Origin: Sphaerothrix gracilis
GTDB taxonomy: Bacteria > Cyanobacteriota > Cyanobacteriia > Phormidesmidales > Phormidesmidaceae
DNA: 64,000 nt
NCBI RefSeq assembly: GCF_030405905.1
Contig: NZ_JASATW010000010.1
Location: 124,001 to 188,000 of the forward strand
Direction of reading: 5' to 3'
The notes beneath the pieces are model-generated. The model made no database searches. It saw only the letters and a program-made list of their open reading frames with translations, and had not been told where the DNA came from. The position numbers were made by a program, and so were the translations under genes. Shown here one piece after another: positions 15,355-21,849 of the stretch. Numbering within the stretch: position 1 is the first letter of the stretch; each line of letters begins with the position of its first letter.

Positions 15355-15609
15355 GAATTAGTCTAAACACCAGTTCAGAGGGTGTGGGCTTTGCTCCCGG
15401 TTGGGGGGTGAAGTGAACCCCTGCAGACCGATTTTCGTCTACTCATCTGACTTCTGACTATGGATACGATGAAATCGAATCGGACAAAGAGTGAAATTGG
15501 CTTTGGTGGGAGGAAATAATCAGAGTTTTGTGGAAGCGGTCTGACCTAGCCTGAAAGTTGGCAAGCTAAAGGGCAAGCTAAGATACATAAAATGCTGCCT
15601 AGTGTTTGC

Positions 15610-16083
15610 ATGAGTGAAACTGTTTACATAGAAACGAGTATTTTAGGCTACCTCACTGCTCGCCCCAGCAGAGACCTTGTTGTGGCTGCCAATAGTGAGA
15701 TAACCAGAGAGTGGTGGGATACACGTCGCAGTGACTTTCGACTTTATACATCTCAAGCAGTCGTAAGAGAAACTTCTCAAGGCGATGCTCAAATTGCAAC
15801 CCAGCGGCTTGAAATCATCCGCGACTTTGAATTGCTCGAACTGAATCAATCTGTCCTTGACTTAGCAGAGCAATTCTTAGAACGTAGCAGTCTTCCCTCA
15901 AAAGCCGATGTTGACGCTGTTCATATCGCAGCCGCAACAATTCATGGAATGAATTATCTACTCACGTGGAACTGCAAGCACATAGCTAATGCCCAAATTC
16001 AGAAGAAATTGGCAGAGATTAGTTTCGATTCTGGGTATGAGTTGCCGATTCTTTGTACACCCTATGAACTGCTTGGAGGTTAA
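15610..16083 (+). CDS. Cassette 3: PIN-domain protein (VapC-like toxin)
   Basis: The second Met (15610) is preferred over 15592 because the PIN fold then starts at once: MSETVYIETSILGYLTARPS. It has 157 residues. Acidic residues of the nuclease site are Glu8 in IETSILG, Glu54 in VVRETSQGD and Asp100/Asp102 in SKADVDAVHIAAATIHGMNY, then LLTWNCKHIAN. The first acid is Glu instead of the usual Asp, a change seen in this PIN subgroup. VapC-type PIN proteins are RNases paired with small antitoxins. The short gene 2 bp downstream is the likely partner, in toxin-first order. Confidence 0.8.
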   Translation: MSETVYIETSILGYLTARPSRDLVVAANSEITREWWDTRRSDFRLYTSQAVVRETSQGDAQIATQRLEIIRDFELLELNQSVLDLAEQFLERSSLPSKADVDAVHIAAATIHGMNYLLTWNCKHIANAQIQKKLAEISFDSGYELPILCTPYELLGG

Positions 16084-16085
16084 CT

Positions 16086-16313
16086 ATGTATCAAGATGCA
16101 ATTGTGGAAGAAATTCACAGAATTCGTGAAGAGTATTCACGATCATTCAACCATAACTTGAAAGTACTTTTCGCTGATCTGCAAAAGCAACAAGCTGAGA
16201 GCGGCAGAAAAGTTGTGAATTTGTCGCGGAAGCGCGGTCTAACAACACGTTGGAGCGGGCGGGCGAGAGATCTTAATGAGGATACAAAGGATACTAGCCG
16301 CCGCTCAACTTAG
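16086..16313 (+). CDS. Cassette 3: small partner of the PIN protein, C-terminus read through attC
   Basis: The 75-residue frame begins 2 bp after the PIN stop codon. The first 50 residues (MYQDAIVEEIHRIREEYSRS, then VLFADLQKQQAESGRK) match small helical proteins often encoded after this PIN type, probable antitoxins. From about residue 51 the reading runs into attC 3 and gives TTRWSGRARDLNEDTKD, which is not protein-like in origin; the stop codon is also inside attC. So the natural C-terminus has been replaced or extended by recombination-site sequence. Antitoxin role is inferred from position and size only. Confidence 0.6.
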   Translation: MYQDAIVEEIHRIREEYSRSFNHNLKVLFADLQKQQAESGRKVVNLSRKRGLTTRWSGRARDLNEDTKDTSRRST

Positions 16314-16322
16314 CCGTTATGC
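16237..16322 (+). repeat. attC site 3 (86 bp), ends cassette 3
   Basis: The 5' core is GTCTAAC and the 3' core GTTATGC (16316-16322). Arms GTTGGAGCGG and CCGCTCAAC pair with one unpaired G on the left. The 5' core predicts GTTAGAC at the head of cassette 3, but the observed head is GTTAGCA. Cassette 3 is therefore not a clean unit; a deletion or the REP-transposase insertion probably replaced its original start. Confidence 0.83.
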
Positions 16323-16352
16323 GGCAAAACCAAGCATAGGAAGTTCAACAAA

Positions 16353-16802
16353 ATGAGTATTCCATCTACAGTATCTGTTTGCCTTTGGTACGATGGCAAC
16401 GCCGAAGAAGCGGCACGGCTCTACACGTCACTAATCCCCAACTCTGAAGTCACGAACATCTCACCCGTGATGGTGACTTTTACGCTTGATGGGGTGCCGT
16501 TTCAGGCGTTGAATGGTGGGCCACAGTTCAAACCTACCGAAGCATCATCAATCGTCGTAAGCACTAGGACCCAGGAAGACACTGATCGACTCTGGAGCGC
16601 ACTCACAGCTGATGGTGGTTCAGAAGGTCGATGCGCCTGGCTAAAGGATCGCTTTGGCGTATCCTGGCAAATTGTTCCGCAGATCTTGCCGAAGCTCTTA
16701 GGTGCGACTGATCGACTAGCTGCTGATCGGGTATTTCAGGCAATGTTGAAAATGTCGAAGATCGATATCAAAGCTCTAGAGGCTGCCTTCAATGATTCAT
16801 GA
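16353..16802 (+). CDS. Cassette 4: VOC-family (PhnB-like) protein
   Basis: This 149-residue protein has the vicinal-oxygen-chelate fold of the PhnB/3-demethylubiquinone methyltransferase-like group. Motifs are SVCLWYDGNAEEAARLYTSL at the start, VTFTLDGVPFQALNGGPQF in the middle and CAWLKDRFGVSWQIVPQILP near the end. Members of this subgroup are often single-domain proteins of unknown substrate and some relate to resistance to small molecules. It starts 36 bp into the cassette and is followed after 61 bp by the SRPBCC gene with no attC between them, so both travel as one unit. Confidence 0.85.
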   Translation: MSIPSTVSVCLWYDGNAEEAARLYTSLIPNSEVTNISPVMVTFTLDGVPFQALNGGPQFKPTEASSIVVSTRTQEDTDRLWSALTADGGSEGRCAWLKDRFGVSWQIVPQILPKLLGATDRLAADRVFQAMLKMSKIDIKALEAAFNDS

Positions 16803-16863
16803 GCCCATCTGCAATAAGCTTCGTAGTGAATGTTGTGCAGCCTAGAATACTGGAGGAAACGTC

Positions 16864-17307
16864 ATGAAGAAATTAACTTATTCAATTACGATCAATAAGC
16901 CTGTCAATTTCGTATTCACAAAACTTACGGACAAATCGGTGTACCCACTTTGGGCAAAAGCCTGGGGTGAAGGTATGACCTGTGAGGGAGAGTGGAAAGA
17001 GGGGCAGCACATTTCATTTTTTGACGAAACTCAAGGTGGCACAAAGGCATTAGTCGAACATGTTGTGCCCAATGAGACTATCAGGATGAAACATGTGGCT
17101 ATGGTCAATCCTCAGAATATTGAAGTGGCACTAACTGACGAGATGATGCGAAAGTGGATCGGTTCGCGAGAAGATTATTACTTCAAGAGAGAAGGAGATG
17201 ATGTTACGACGCTTGATGTTGTCATGCTAGCTGATGAGGCTTTTGAAGAAATGATGAACGTGTGGTCTCAAGCACTCCAGCTTTTCAAGGATGTATGCGA
17301 AGCATAA
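16864..17307 (+). CDS. Cassette 4: SRPBCC/AHSA1-like ligand-binding protein
   Basis: This is a 147-residue START/Bet v 1-type fold: KKLTYSITINKPVNFVFTKL, then VYPLWAKAWGEGMTCEGEWK, HISFFDETQGGTKALVEHVV, and a C-terminal helix EAFEEMMNVWSQALQLFKDV. A ribosome binding site TGGAGGAAACGTC precedes the ATG. The TAA stop lies in the 5' core of attC 4, so the recombination site supplies the terminator codon. Such proteins bind hydrophobic ligands. In cassette arrays VOC and SRPBCC genes of this kind are common and mostly uncharacterised. Confidence 0.83.
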   Translation: MKKLTYSITINKPVNFVFTKLTDKSVYPLWAKAWGEGMTCEGEWKEGQHISFFDETQGGTKALVEHVVPNETIRMKHVAMVNPQNIEVALTDEMMRKWIGSREDYYFKREGDDVTTLDVVMLADEAFEEMMNVWSQALQLFKDVCEA

Positions 17308-17356
17308 CAACCGTTTGTAGCGGACGGCGTGCCGCCGCCGAACCGGAATGTTATGC
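17302..17356 (+). repeat. attC site 4 (55 bp, short), ends cassette 4
   Basis: The 5' core GCATAAC (17302-17308) and 3' core GTTATGC (17350-17356) are exact complements, and the head of cassette 4 is GTTATGC as expected. The central part GCGGACGGC-GTGCC-GCCGCC forms a compact GC-rich hairpin. It is the shortest site in the array, about 30 bp less than the others, near the lower limit for attC. Confidence 0.8.
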
Positions 17357-17503
17357 CGCAAAGCTGATAATTCGTGAAGTACTTTGGAGTTTATATGTTG
17401 TCACTCATACTCTAGAGATTGAATTAAATCTCAGGTTCTGGAATTCATGAGTTTTCTACTGTATCTTATAGCTGCTTAGAAATTCACTACGCTGTAGAAG
17501 GCT

Positions 17504-18373
17504 ATGAACCGAGCAATTCGTTTTACAAGCATCACTTTGGTTTCGTTAAGTTGCATTGTTTTCACCCTATTTCAAACAACACAACCTGTATTGTCCTTCT
17601 CGCAGTCAACAATTGAGGCTTCGTCCGCTGCAAACATTGCTCAAAATTTAGATTTTGGGCGACACTTCCAAGATTTGGGAGTCGAAGGCTCAATTATGAT
17701 ATACGACTCGAAGAACGATCGTACCTTTCAGCACAACCCAGAACGCAATACAACTGGCTTCCTTCCAGCTTCTACCTACAAAATCTTAAATTCCCTAATT
17801 GCGCTAGAAACAGGTGTCATTTCAGATGAAATTGCTGTTCTGACGTGGGACGGCATTCAGAGAACGGTACCACAGTGGAACCGAGATCTGAACATGAAAG
17901 AGGCCATTAGGCTTTCTGCTGTGTGGTTTTATCAGGTTCTCGCCCGTAGAATAGGTCATGAACGGATGCGAGACTGGGTGGCTCAGGTAGGATACGGCAA
18001 CCAACAGATTGGTAGTAGCGAAGACATTGATCAGTTTTGGTTACAGGGAGAATTGCGGATTACACCTCAAGAGCAAATTCAATTTCTTCGGCGTTTTTAC
18101 GAGGGTGATTTACCCTTCTCTGAGCGCTCGATCTCTATCGTCAAAGACATCATGCTTCTAGAGCAAACCCCAGAATACACCATCCGAGGAAAGTCAGGTT
18201 GGGTTGGGTTTGGCGATGATGCCAGTCCTCAAATCGGCTGGTTAGTTGGGTATTTGGAAAAGGAAGGTAATGTTTACTACTTTGCCACAAATATAGAGAT
18301 TCGTAGTGGAGAAGATGCTGCTGCTCGAATGGAAATTACACGTCGGTGCTTTAGTGATTTAGCATTGCTGTAA
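17504..18373 (+). CDS. Cassette 5: class D (OXA-type) beta-lactamase
   Basis: This serine beta-lactamase has 289 residues and hydrolyses penicillins and sometimes carbapenems in the periplasm. The signal peptide covers about residues 1-32 (ITLVSLSCIVFTLFQTTQP). All class D landmarks are present: Ser90-Thr-Tyr-Lys93 in PASTYKILN (nucleophile and carboxylated lysine), Ser138-Ala-Val140, Tyr164-Gly-Asn166, Trp179 in QFWLQGELRIT, and Lys230-Ser-Gly232 in RGKSGWVGFG. Nothing is truncated. It fills its own cassette, 148 bp into it, with attC 16 bp after the stop. A class D enzyme in an integron-type cassette of a cyanobacterium is notable; the spectrum is unknown. Confidence 0.93.
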   Translation: MNRAIRFTSITLVSLSCIVFTLFQTTQPVLSFSQSTIEASSAANIAQNLDFGRHFQDLGVEGSIMIYDSKNDRTFQHNPERNTTGFLPASTYKILNSLIALETGVISDEIAVLTWDGIQRTVPQWNRDLNMKEAIRLSAVWFYQVLARRIGHERMRDWVAQVGYGNQQIGSSEDIDQFWLQGELRITPQEQIQFLRRFYEGDLPFSERSISIVKDIMLLEQTPEYTIRGKSGWVGFGDDASPQIGWLVGYLEKEGNVYYFATNIEIRSGEDAAARMEITRRCFSDLALL

Positions 18374-18389
18374 TCACATCTGAAAGGCT

Positions 18390-18475
18390 GCATAACAACC
18401 CCCTTGCAGCGGACGGAATAGAGACTTGATGCCGTGATGAAAATTACTGGCCGCCGCTGCACTTCACCGTTATGC
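18390..18475 (+). repeat. attC site 5 (86 bp), ends cassette 5
   Basis: The 5' core GCATAAC (18390-18396) complements GTTATGC at the head of cassette 5, and the 3' core GTTATGC is at 18469-18475. Arms TTGCAGCGGACGG and GGCCGCCGCTGCACTT pair as a long imperfect stem. The spacing matches attC 1 and 3. Confidence 0.87.
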
Positions 18476-18481
18476 CACTAA

Positions 18482-19219
18482 ATGTTTACGCCTGCTGATC
18501 CACCGAAACGACATGATTACGTTGCGGCCATCAATGCAATCCGTGACGAATTGGGAGAACGTGACCTCGACGTTCTACGATTCCAGTTTCAATCACCGGG
18601 TCGGTCAGTAACATCGCAAGATATCCGAGACCATTTCTCATATGGCGGAATCGGCGCTTCAAACCTTCTCTATGGGAAACTCGGTAACAAGTTTGCAACC
18701 GCTTTGCCGATGGAAACCGAACCAAAAGGTTCAGCCCGCACACGCTATTGGAAGTCGTTATCAACGGGCGACGGAACCGGAGAGCACTTTATTTGGATCA
18801 TGCGGCCTGAATTGGCTAATGCGCTGATCGAAACCGGAATCGTACAACCTGAAACTGATGGTTTGGCGTTGGTGCCAGACGTTGACATTCACGCATCAAC
18901 TTTTTCTGCCGTCGAAGGCCGACGTAAACTGGTAATTCACCTTGTCCGAGAACGGAACCGCGAACTAGTAAAACAAAAAAAGACCTCTGTTGATATTCCG
19001 AAATGCGAAGCTTGTGGCTTCTGCTTTGTGGAATACTACGGCGACGACTATTGCGAAGTTCATCACCTAACTCCGTTGGCCGACTTGACCGAAGATACTG
19101 AAACAACGCTCGACGATTTGGCAATTGTGTGCGCTAACTGTCACCGTATAGTTCACCTTCAATTCCCTCCGCTTTCGATTGCCGAACTCAGATCGAAAAT
19201 CGAACGACACCGCAAATAG
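18482..19219 (+). CDS. Cassette 6: HNH endonuclease
   Basis: This is a 245-residue protein. The first 130 residues (DYVAAINAIRDELGERDLDV; GGIGASNLLYGKLGNKFATA) form an undescribed helical domain that probably recognises DNA. The C-terminal HNH nuclease has a zinc-binding CEACGFCF, the catalytic core CEVHHLTPLADLTED and the last pair IVCANCHRIVH. The ATG is only 12 bp after the cassette crossover with no room for a normal ribosome binding site, a packing style typical of integron cassettes. Related standalone HNH proteins act in restriction or DNA repair; phage defence is an inference. Confidence 0.87.
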   Translation: MFTPADPPKRHDYVAAINAIRDELGERDLDVLRFQFQSPGRSVTSQDIRDHFSYGGIGASNLLYGKLGNKFATALPMETEPKGSARTRYWKSLSTGDGTGEHFIWIMRPELANALIETGIVQPETDGLALVPDVDIHASTFSAVEGRRKLVIHLVRERNRELVKQKKTSVDIPKCEACGFCFVEYYGDDYCEVHHLTPLADLTEDTETTLDDLAIVCANCHRIVHLQFPPLSIAELRSKIERHRK

Positions 19220-19221
19220 TG

Positions 19222-19311
19222 GCATAACAAAGCAATGCACCGGAGCCGCGAAGTCGGGCGTTTTCAAATGGACAATCACTCGTCGCGGCCCGGTGATTGC
19301 AGGCGTTAGCG
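19222..19311 (+). repeat. attC site 6 (90 bp), right end of the array
   Basis: The 5' core is GCATAAC and the upstream TGGCATAAC is the exact complement of GTTATGCCA at the head of cassette 6. Arms GCAATGCACCGG and CCGGTGATTGC pair with the same extrahelical G as in sites 1 and 2. The 3' core GTTAGC starts at 19305. Downstream sequence belongs to chromosomal DNA. Confidence 0.9.
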
Positions 19312-19548
19312 CGATCCTCACTTACCGAAATCGCCGCCGACAGCTCCGACGACTCCCAAACCATCCGCCATATCCTGATCGGTTCTCCCGCTTTGGTCAA
19401 GCGTACCATTCACCAGCTTCACCAGGCCCGCTACGCCGAAACCTGCAGCTGGACGCACCCGATTGAAATTCCCGACGGCCGCGTCATCATCACCCCCGTT
19501 CCGGGTGAGGTGATGGGCCTGCTAGTCAAGCGCGTGCGGCTGGAATAG
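19297..19548 (+). CDS. Small conserved protein, paralogue of 10754-10999; start likely lost to the array
   Basis: This frame of up to 83 codons encodes a protein ending HQARYAETCSWTHPIEIP, then VPGEVMGLLVKRVRLE, clearly related to the 81-residue protein on the other side of the array. The only upstream start in frame is a TTG inside attC 6. The frame passes through the 3' core of attC, and no ATG is present, so the true N-terminus was probably replaced when the array recombined here. It may be expressed from a cassette transcript or be a remnant. Function unknown. Confidence 0.55.
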   Translation: MQALARSSLTEIAADSSDDSQTIRHILIGSPALVKRTIHQLHQARYAETCSWTHPIEIPDGRVIITPVPGEVMGLLVKRVRLE

Positions 19549-19645
19549 GGCTTAGTCTCAGTCAGAACTTACGTAGAAGACAGGATGAGTCTGCCTGGTG
19601 AACATTTACCGTGAGCCGCGCTCTAGTCTGCGAAAAGTTTCTGAG

Positions 19646-20707
19646 CTAAGACTCATCCGCCTCTTCCGGTGCAGAAGCATCAGGTGTTGTTCTGGCAGGC
19701 GGTTTCCCCGCTGCTAGATCCGAAGCTGAAATGCCCTCAGTCTGAGTACCAAAGCGCCAGAGGGCCGCCGCCGCTTCGGCGCGAGTGGTCGCCTTCTTCG
19801 GCAGCAGCAGCGTCGTATAGCCAAAGGCGCGGCGAATATTGGAAAATTCGCCATTTTGATAGTCTGCCAGCACCGCTTTCAGCGCCAGCGGCTCAACTTT
19901 AGCCGCATCCTGAAAGCCCCAGGCTTCCTGCACCGCCTCAATCGAGGCATTGGGCAAAGCCTGCCGCGTATCCAAAGGCACCTTCCACAAAATCAGATCT
20001 TCGCGCGTCAGGGGGGCATCGGGGCGAAAATTGACGGCAGTAGAGTTGCCCGTGAGGGCGCTGGGAATCAGTCCGGCTTCTGCCAGTCCTTGAATGGCAG
20101 CAAAGTCTGGATCGGCAGTAGGCACGTCCTGAAACGCGGGCTGGGCGCTAGCAACGCCCTGACGAATTTTTTTGCTGGCCTGATCGCTATAAAACTGATT
20201 GTTGGCATTAAACAGCCAGCGGGCATAGTTGCGGCGGGTAATAGCCTGATTCGGCTGAAACTGATTGGTGGCCTCACCTGATTCGCTGGGAGCGGTATCA
20301 ATCAGTCCTACCTGAGCCAGATCTTCTACATAGGACTGTAATTCTGCTGGGGCCTGATCTAAATCGCTAAAGCTTTGACGGCTACGAACGGGCGATCGCG
20401 CCGCTGTTTCCTCAGGAGCCGTAGCCGTCTCCGGCGGCATTGGGCCAATGAAGTCAGGCTCGCCCGGCTGCGGTGCCTCTGCCATTGGTTCGTCTACAGC
20501 AGTCGATTCTGAGTCGCTGGGGTCTGCCTCGGTATTAGGTGTACTGGCCTCGGTGCCAAACGGGGGATTTTGGCTGAGCTGCGGATCGGCCTCTAGCGAT
20601 CGCTCAAACAGTTGACTCAGCGGCCCGCCCGCACAGCCAGTTGCCACCAGCAGAATAAAAATTGGCCCAGCTAAACGAGTCTTAAACCTAAATAACCACG
20701 CCCACAT
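19646..20707 (-). CDS. SLH-domain lipoprotein
   Basis: This 353-residue exported lipoprotein has a signal and lipobox at FILLVATGC, with Cys25 as the lipid site. Residues 30-115 are low-complexity and acidic (Pro, Glu, Ser, Thr). From about 115 the protein has S-layer-homology-like repeats: FSDLDQAPAELQSYVEDLAQ, ITRRNYARWLF, FQDVPTADPDFAAIQGLAEA and LTREDLILWK, with a third segment ending TTRAEAAAALWRFG. SLH repeats attach proteins to the cell wall; cyanobacteria use them in outer membrane and wall proteins. It is a single-gene unit, the first chromosomal gene right of the array. Confidence 0.82.
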   Translation of the reverse strand: MWAWLFRFKTRLAGPIFILLVATGCAGGPLSQLFERSLEADPQLSQNPPFGTEASTPNTEADPSDSESTAVDEPMAEAPQPGEPDFIGPMPPETATAPEETAARSPVRSRQSFSDLDQAPAELQSYVEDLAQVGLIDTAPSESGEATNQFQPNQAITRRNYARWLFNANNQFYSDQASKKIRQGVASAQPAFQDVPTADPDFAAIQGLAEAGLIPSALTGNSTAVNFRPDAPLTREDLILWKVPLDTRQALPNASIEAVQEAWGFQDAAKVEPLALKAVLADYQNGEFSNIRRAFGYTTLLLPKKATTRAEAAAALWRFGTQTEGISASDLAAGKPPARTTPDASAPEEADES

Positions 20708-20859
20708 TATTCGTATCCAAACAGGGAAGATACGTTTACGCTAGCGCAGTTGATGTCATTACAACAGCTTAAGATCGGCTGACAGCACCGAGGTTTCAGC
20801 TAGGATAAGAATCCCCACGGGGGTCCCAGTTATCGCTTCATACTTCGTGACCGTCGCTT

Positions 20860-21759
20860 ATGCAACTTGCTTTTTGCCAACCACCACCGCCGCTAACGCC
20901 AGGCGATCGCCTCTGCGTTGTTGCCCCCAGTGGAGCGCTGCGGGAACTAGAAAAATTTCAGCAGGGAGTCGATGTTTGGCGATCGCGGGGCTACGAAATT
21001 GAGCTGATTCCTGGCTATGACGCTCAGTGGGGCTATCTGGCAGGCAGTGACGGCGATCGCCGCCAGCAGCTCTACAAAGCGCTGCAAGATCCCGACTGCA
21101 AAGGCATTCTCTGTGCCAGAGGCGGCTATGGCGGCACCCGGCTGCTAGAAGACTGGCAGTGGCCGGACGTTAATAAGTGGCTGGTGGGTTTTTCTGATGT
21201 CACTAGCCTGCTGTGGAGCCTGAGTCAGCGCGGCATTGCGGGCATACACGGGCCGCTGCTGACCACGCTGGCGGATGAACCTGACGGCTCAGTGCAGCGC
21301 CTGTTTAATTGGATAGAAGGTCGCGGCATTGGGCCACTGCACGGTAACGGCTGGGGCGGCGGCAGCGCCGAGGGCAAGCTGATGCCTGCCAATCTGACGG
21401 TGGCAACGTGTCTGCTAGGGACATCAGCCGAACCGGCTTTAGACAACGTGATTTTGGCTTTTGAAGACGTGTCGGAAGCGCCCTACCGCATCGATCGGAT
21501 GTTGACTCACTGGCGCATGATGGGCCGGCTTCAAGCCGTTCGGGGAATTGCCTTGGGGCGTTTTAGCCAGTGCGAAGCCAAAAAGCTGCCCAGCTTTAAC
21601 GTGACTGAGGTGCTGCGCGATCGCCTGGGCGATTTGGGCCTTCCGATCGTGTCGGATTTACCCTTTGGGCATGACGGGGTTAATGCGGCGCTACCGGTGG
21701 GCGTTCCGGCCAGAATCGACGGCGATCAGGGCGTCTTGACAATTTTGCCTGCCGCATAG
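20860..21759 (+). CDS. ldcA: LD-carboxypeptidase (S66 family, LdcA-like)
   Basis: This 299-residue protein cleaves the terminal D-Ala from muramoyl tetrapeptides during peptidoglycan recycling. It starts PPPLTPGDRLCVVAPSGAL. The S66 catalytic set is visible: nucleophile Ser112 in VGFSDVTSLLWS, Glu202 in AFEDVSEAPYRIDR and His271 in LPFGHDGVNAALPVG, with ARGGYGGTRLL as the conserved loop. Length and order are normal. The rhomboid gene follows 90 bp downstream on the same strand. Confidence 0.9.
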   Translation: MQLAFCQPPPPLTPGDRLCVVAPSGALRELEKFQQGVDVWRSRGYEIELIPGYDAQWGYLAGSDGDRRQQLYKALQDPDCKGILCARGGYGGTRLLEDWQWPDVNKWLVGFSDVTSLLWSLSQRGIAGIHGPLLTTLADEPDGSVQRLFNWIEGRGIGPLHGNGWGGGSAEGKLMPANLTVATCLLGTSAEPALDNVILAFEDVSEAPYRIDRMLTHWRMMGRLQAVRGIALGRFSQCEAKKLPSFNVTEVLRDRLGDLGLPIVSDLPFGHDGVNAALPVGVPARIDGDQGVLTILPAA

Positions 21760-21849
21760 AGAGCCTGCTGCTGAATCGCTACAGCCCTACAGCACCCGCC
21801 CGCAATAAGCGCCTACAATCAAAAACGTACTCCTTCGCCAGCAGCGCCT

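Larger units (their letters stand above)
11716..19305 (+). mobile_element. Integron-type gene cassette array without integrase (CALIN), six cassettes
   Basis: Six attC-like sites in the same orientation end at G13425, G14765, G16316, G17350, G18469 and G19305. They define cassettes 11716-13425, 13426-14765, 14766-16316, 16317-17350, 17351-18469 and 18470-19305. Cargo genes lie on the plus strand, packed tightly before each attC as in known integrons; the IS1 transposase and the REP-type transposase, both on the minus strand, are later insertions. No tyrosine-recombinase integrase gene is present in the window. The array lacks the GCGATCGC palindrome common elsewhere in the window, so it is acquired DNA. 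CALIN is the usual name for attC clusters lacking intI. Confidence 0.85.

Noticed and set aside
17262..17450. Plus-strand frame of 62 codons across attC 4
   Set aside because: It overlaps the end of the SRPBCC gene in another frame and then reads through the recombination site; no independent support.
2001..18373. BlaI/M56 pair as the dedicated regulator of the class D beta-lactamase
   Set aside because: The protease lacks the beta-lactam sensor, the genes are 14 kb apart, the beta-lactamase is a mobile cassette, and no shared operator palindrome was seen.
11716..19305. A hidden integron integrase in the array
   Set aside because: No frame on either strand shows the tyrosine recombinase box motifs (R...HxxR...Y) or the integron-specific insert. 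The two transposases present are an IS1 DDE enzyme and a Y1 REP transposase.
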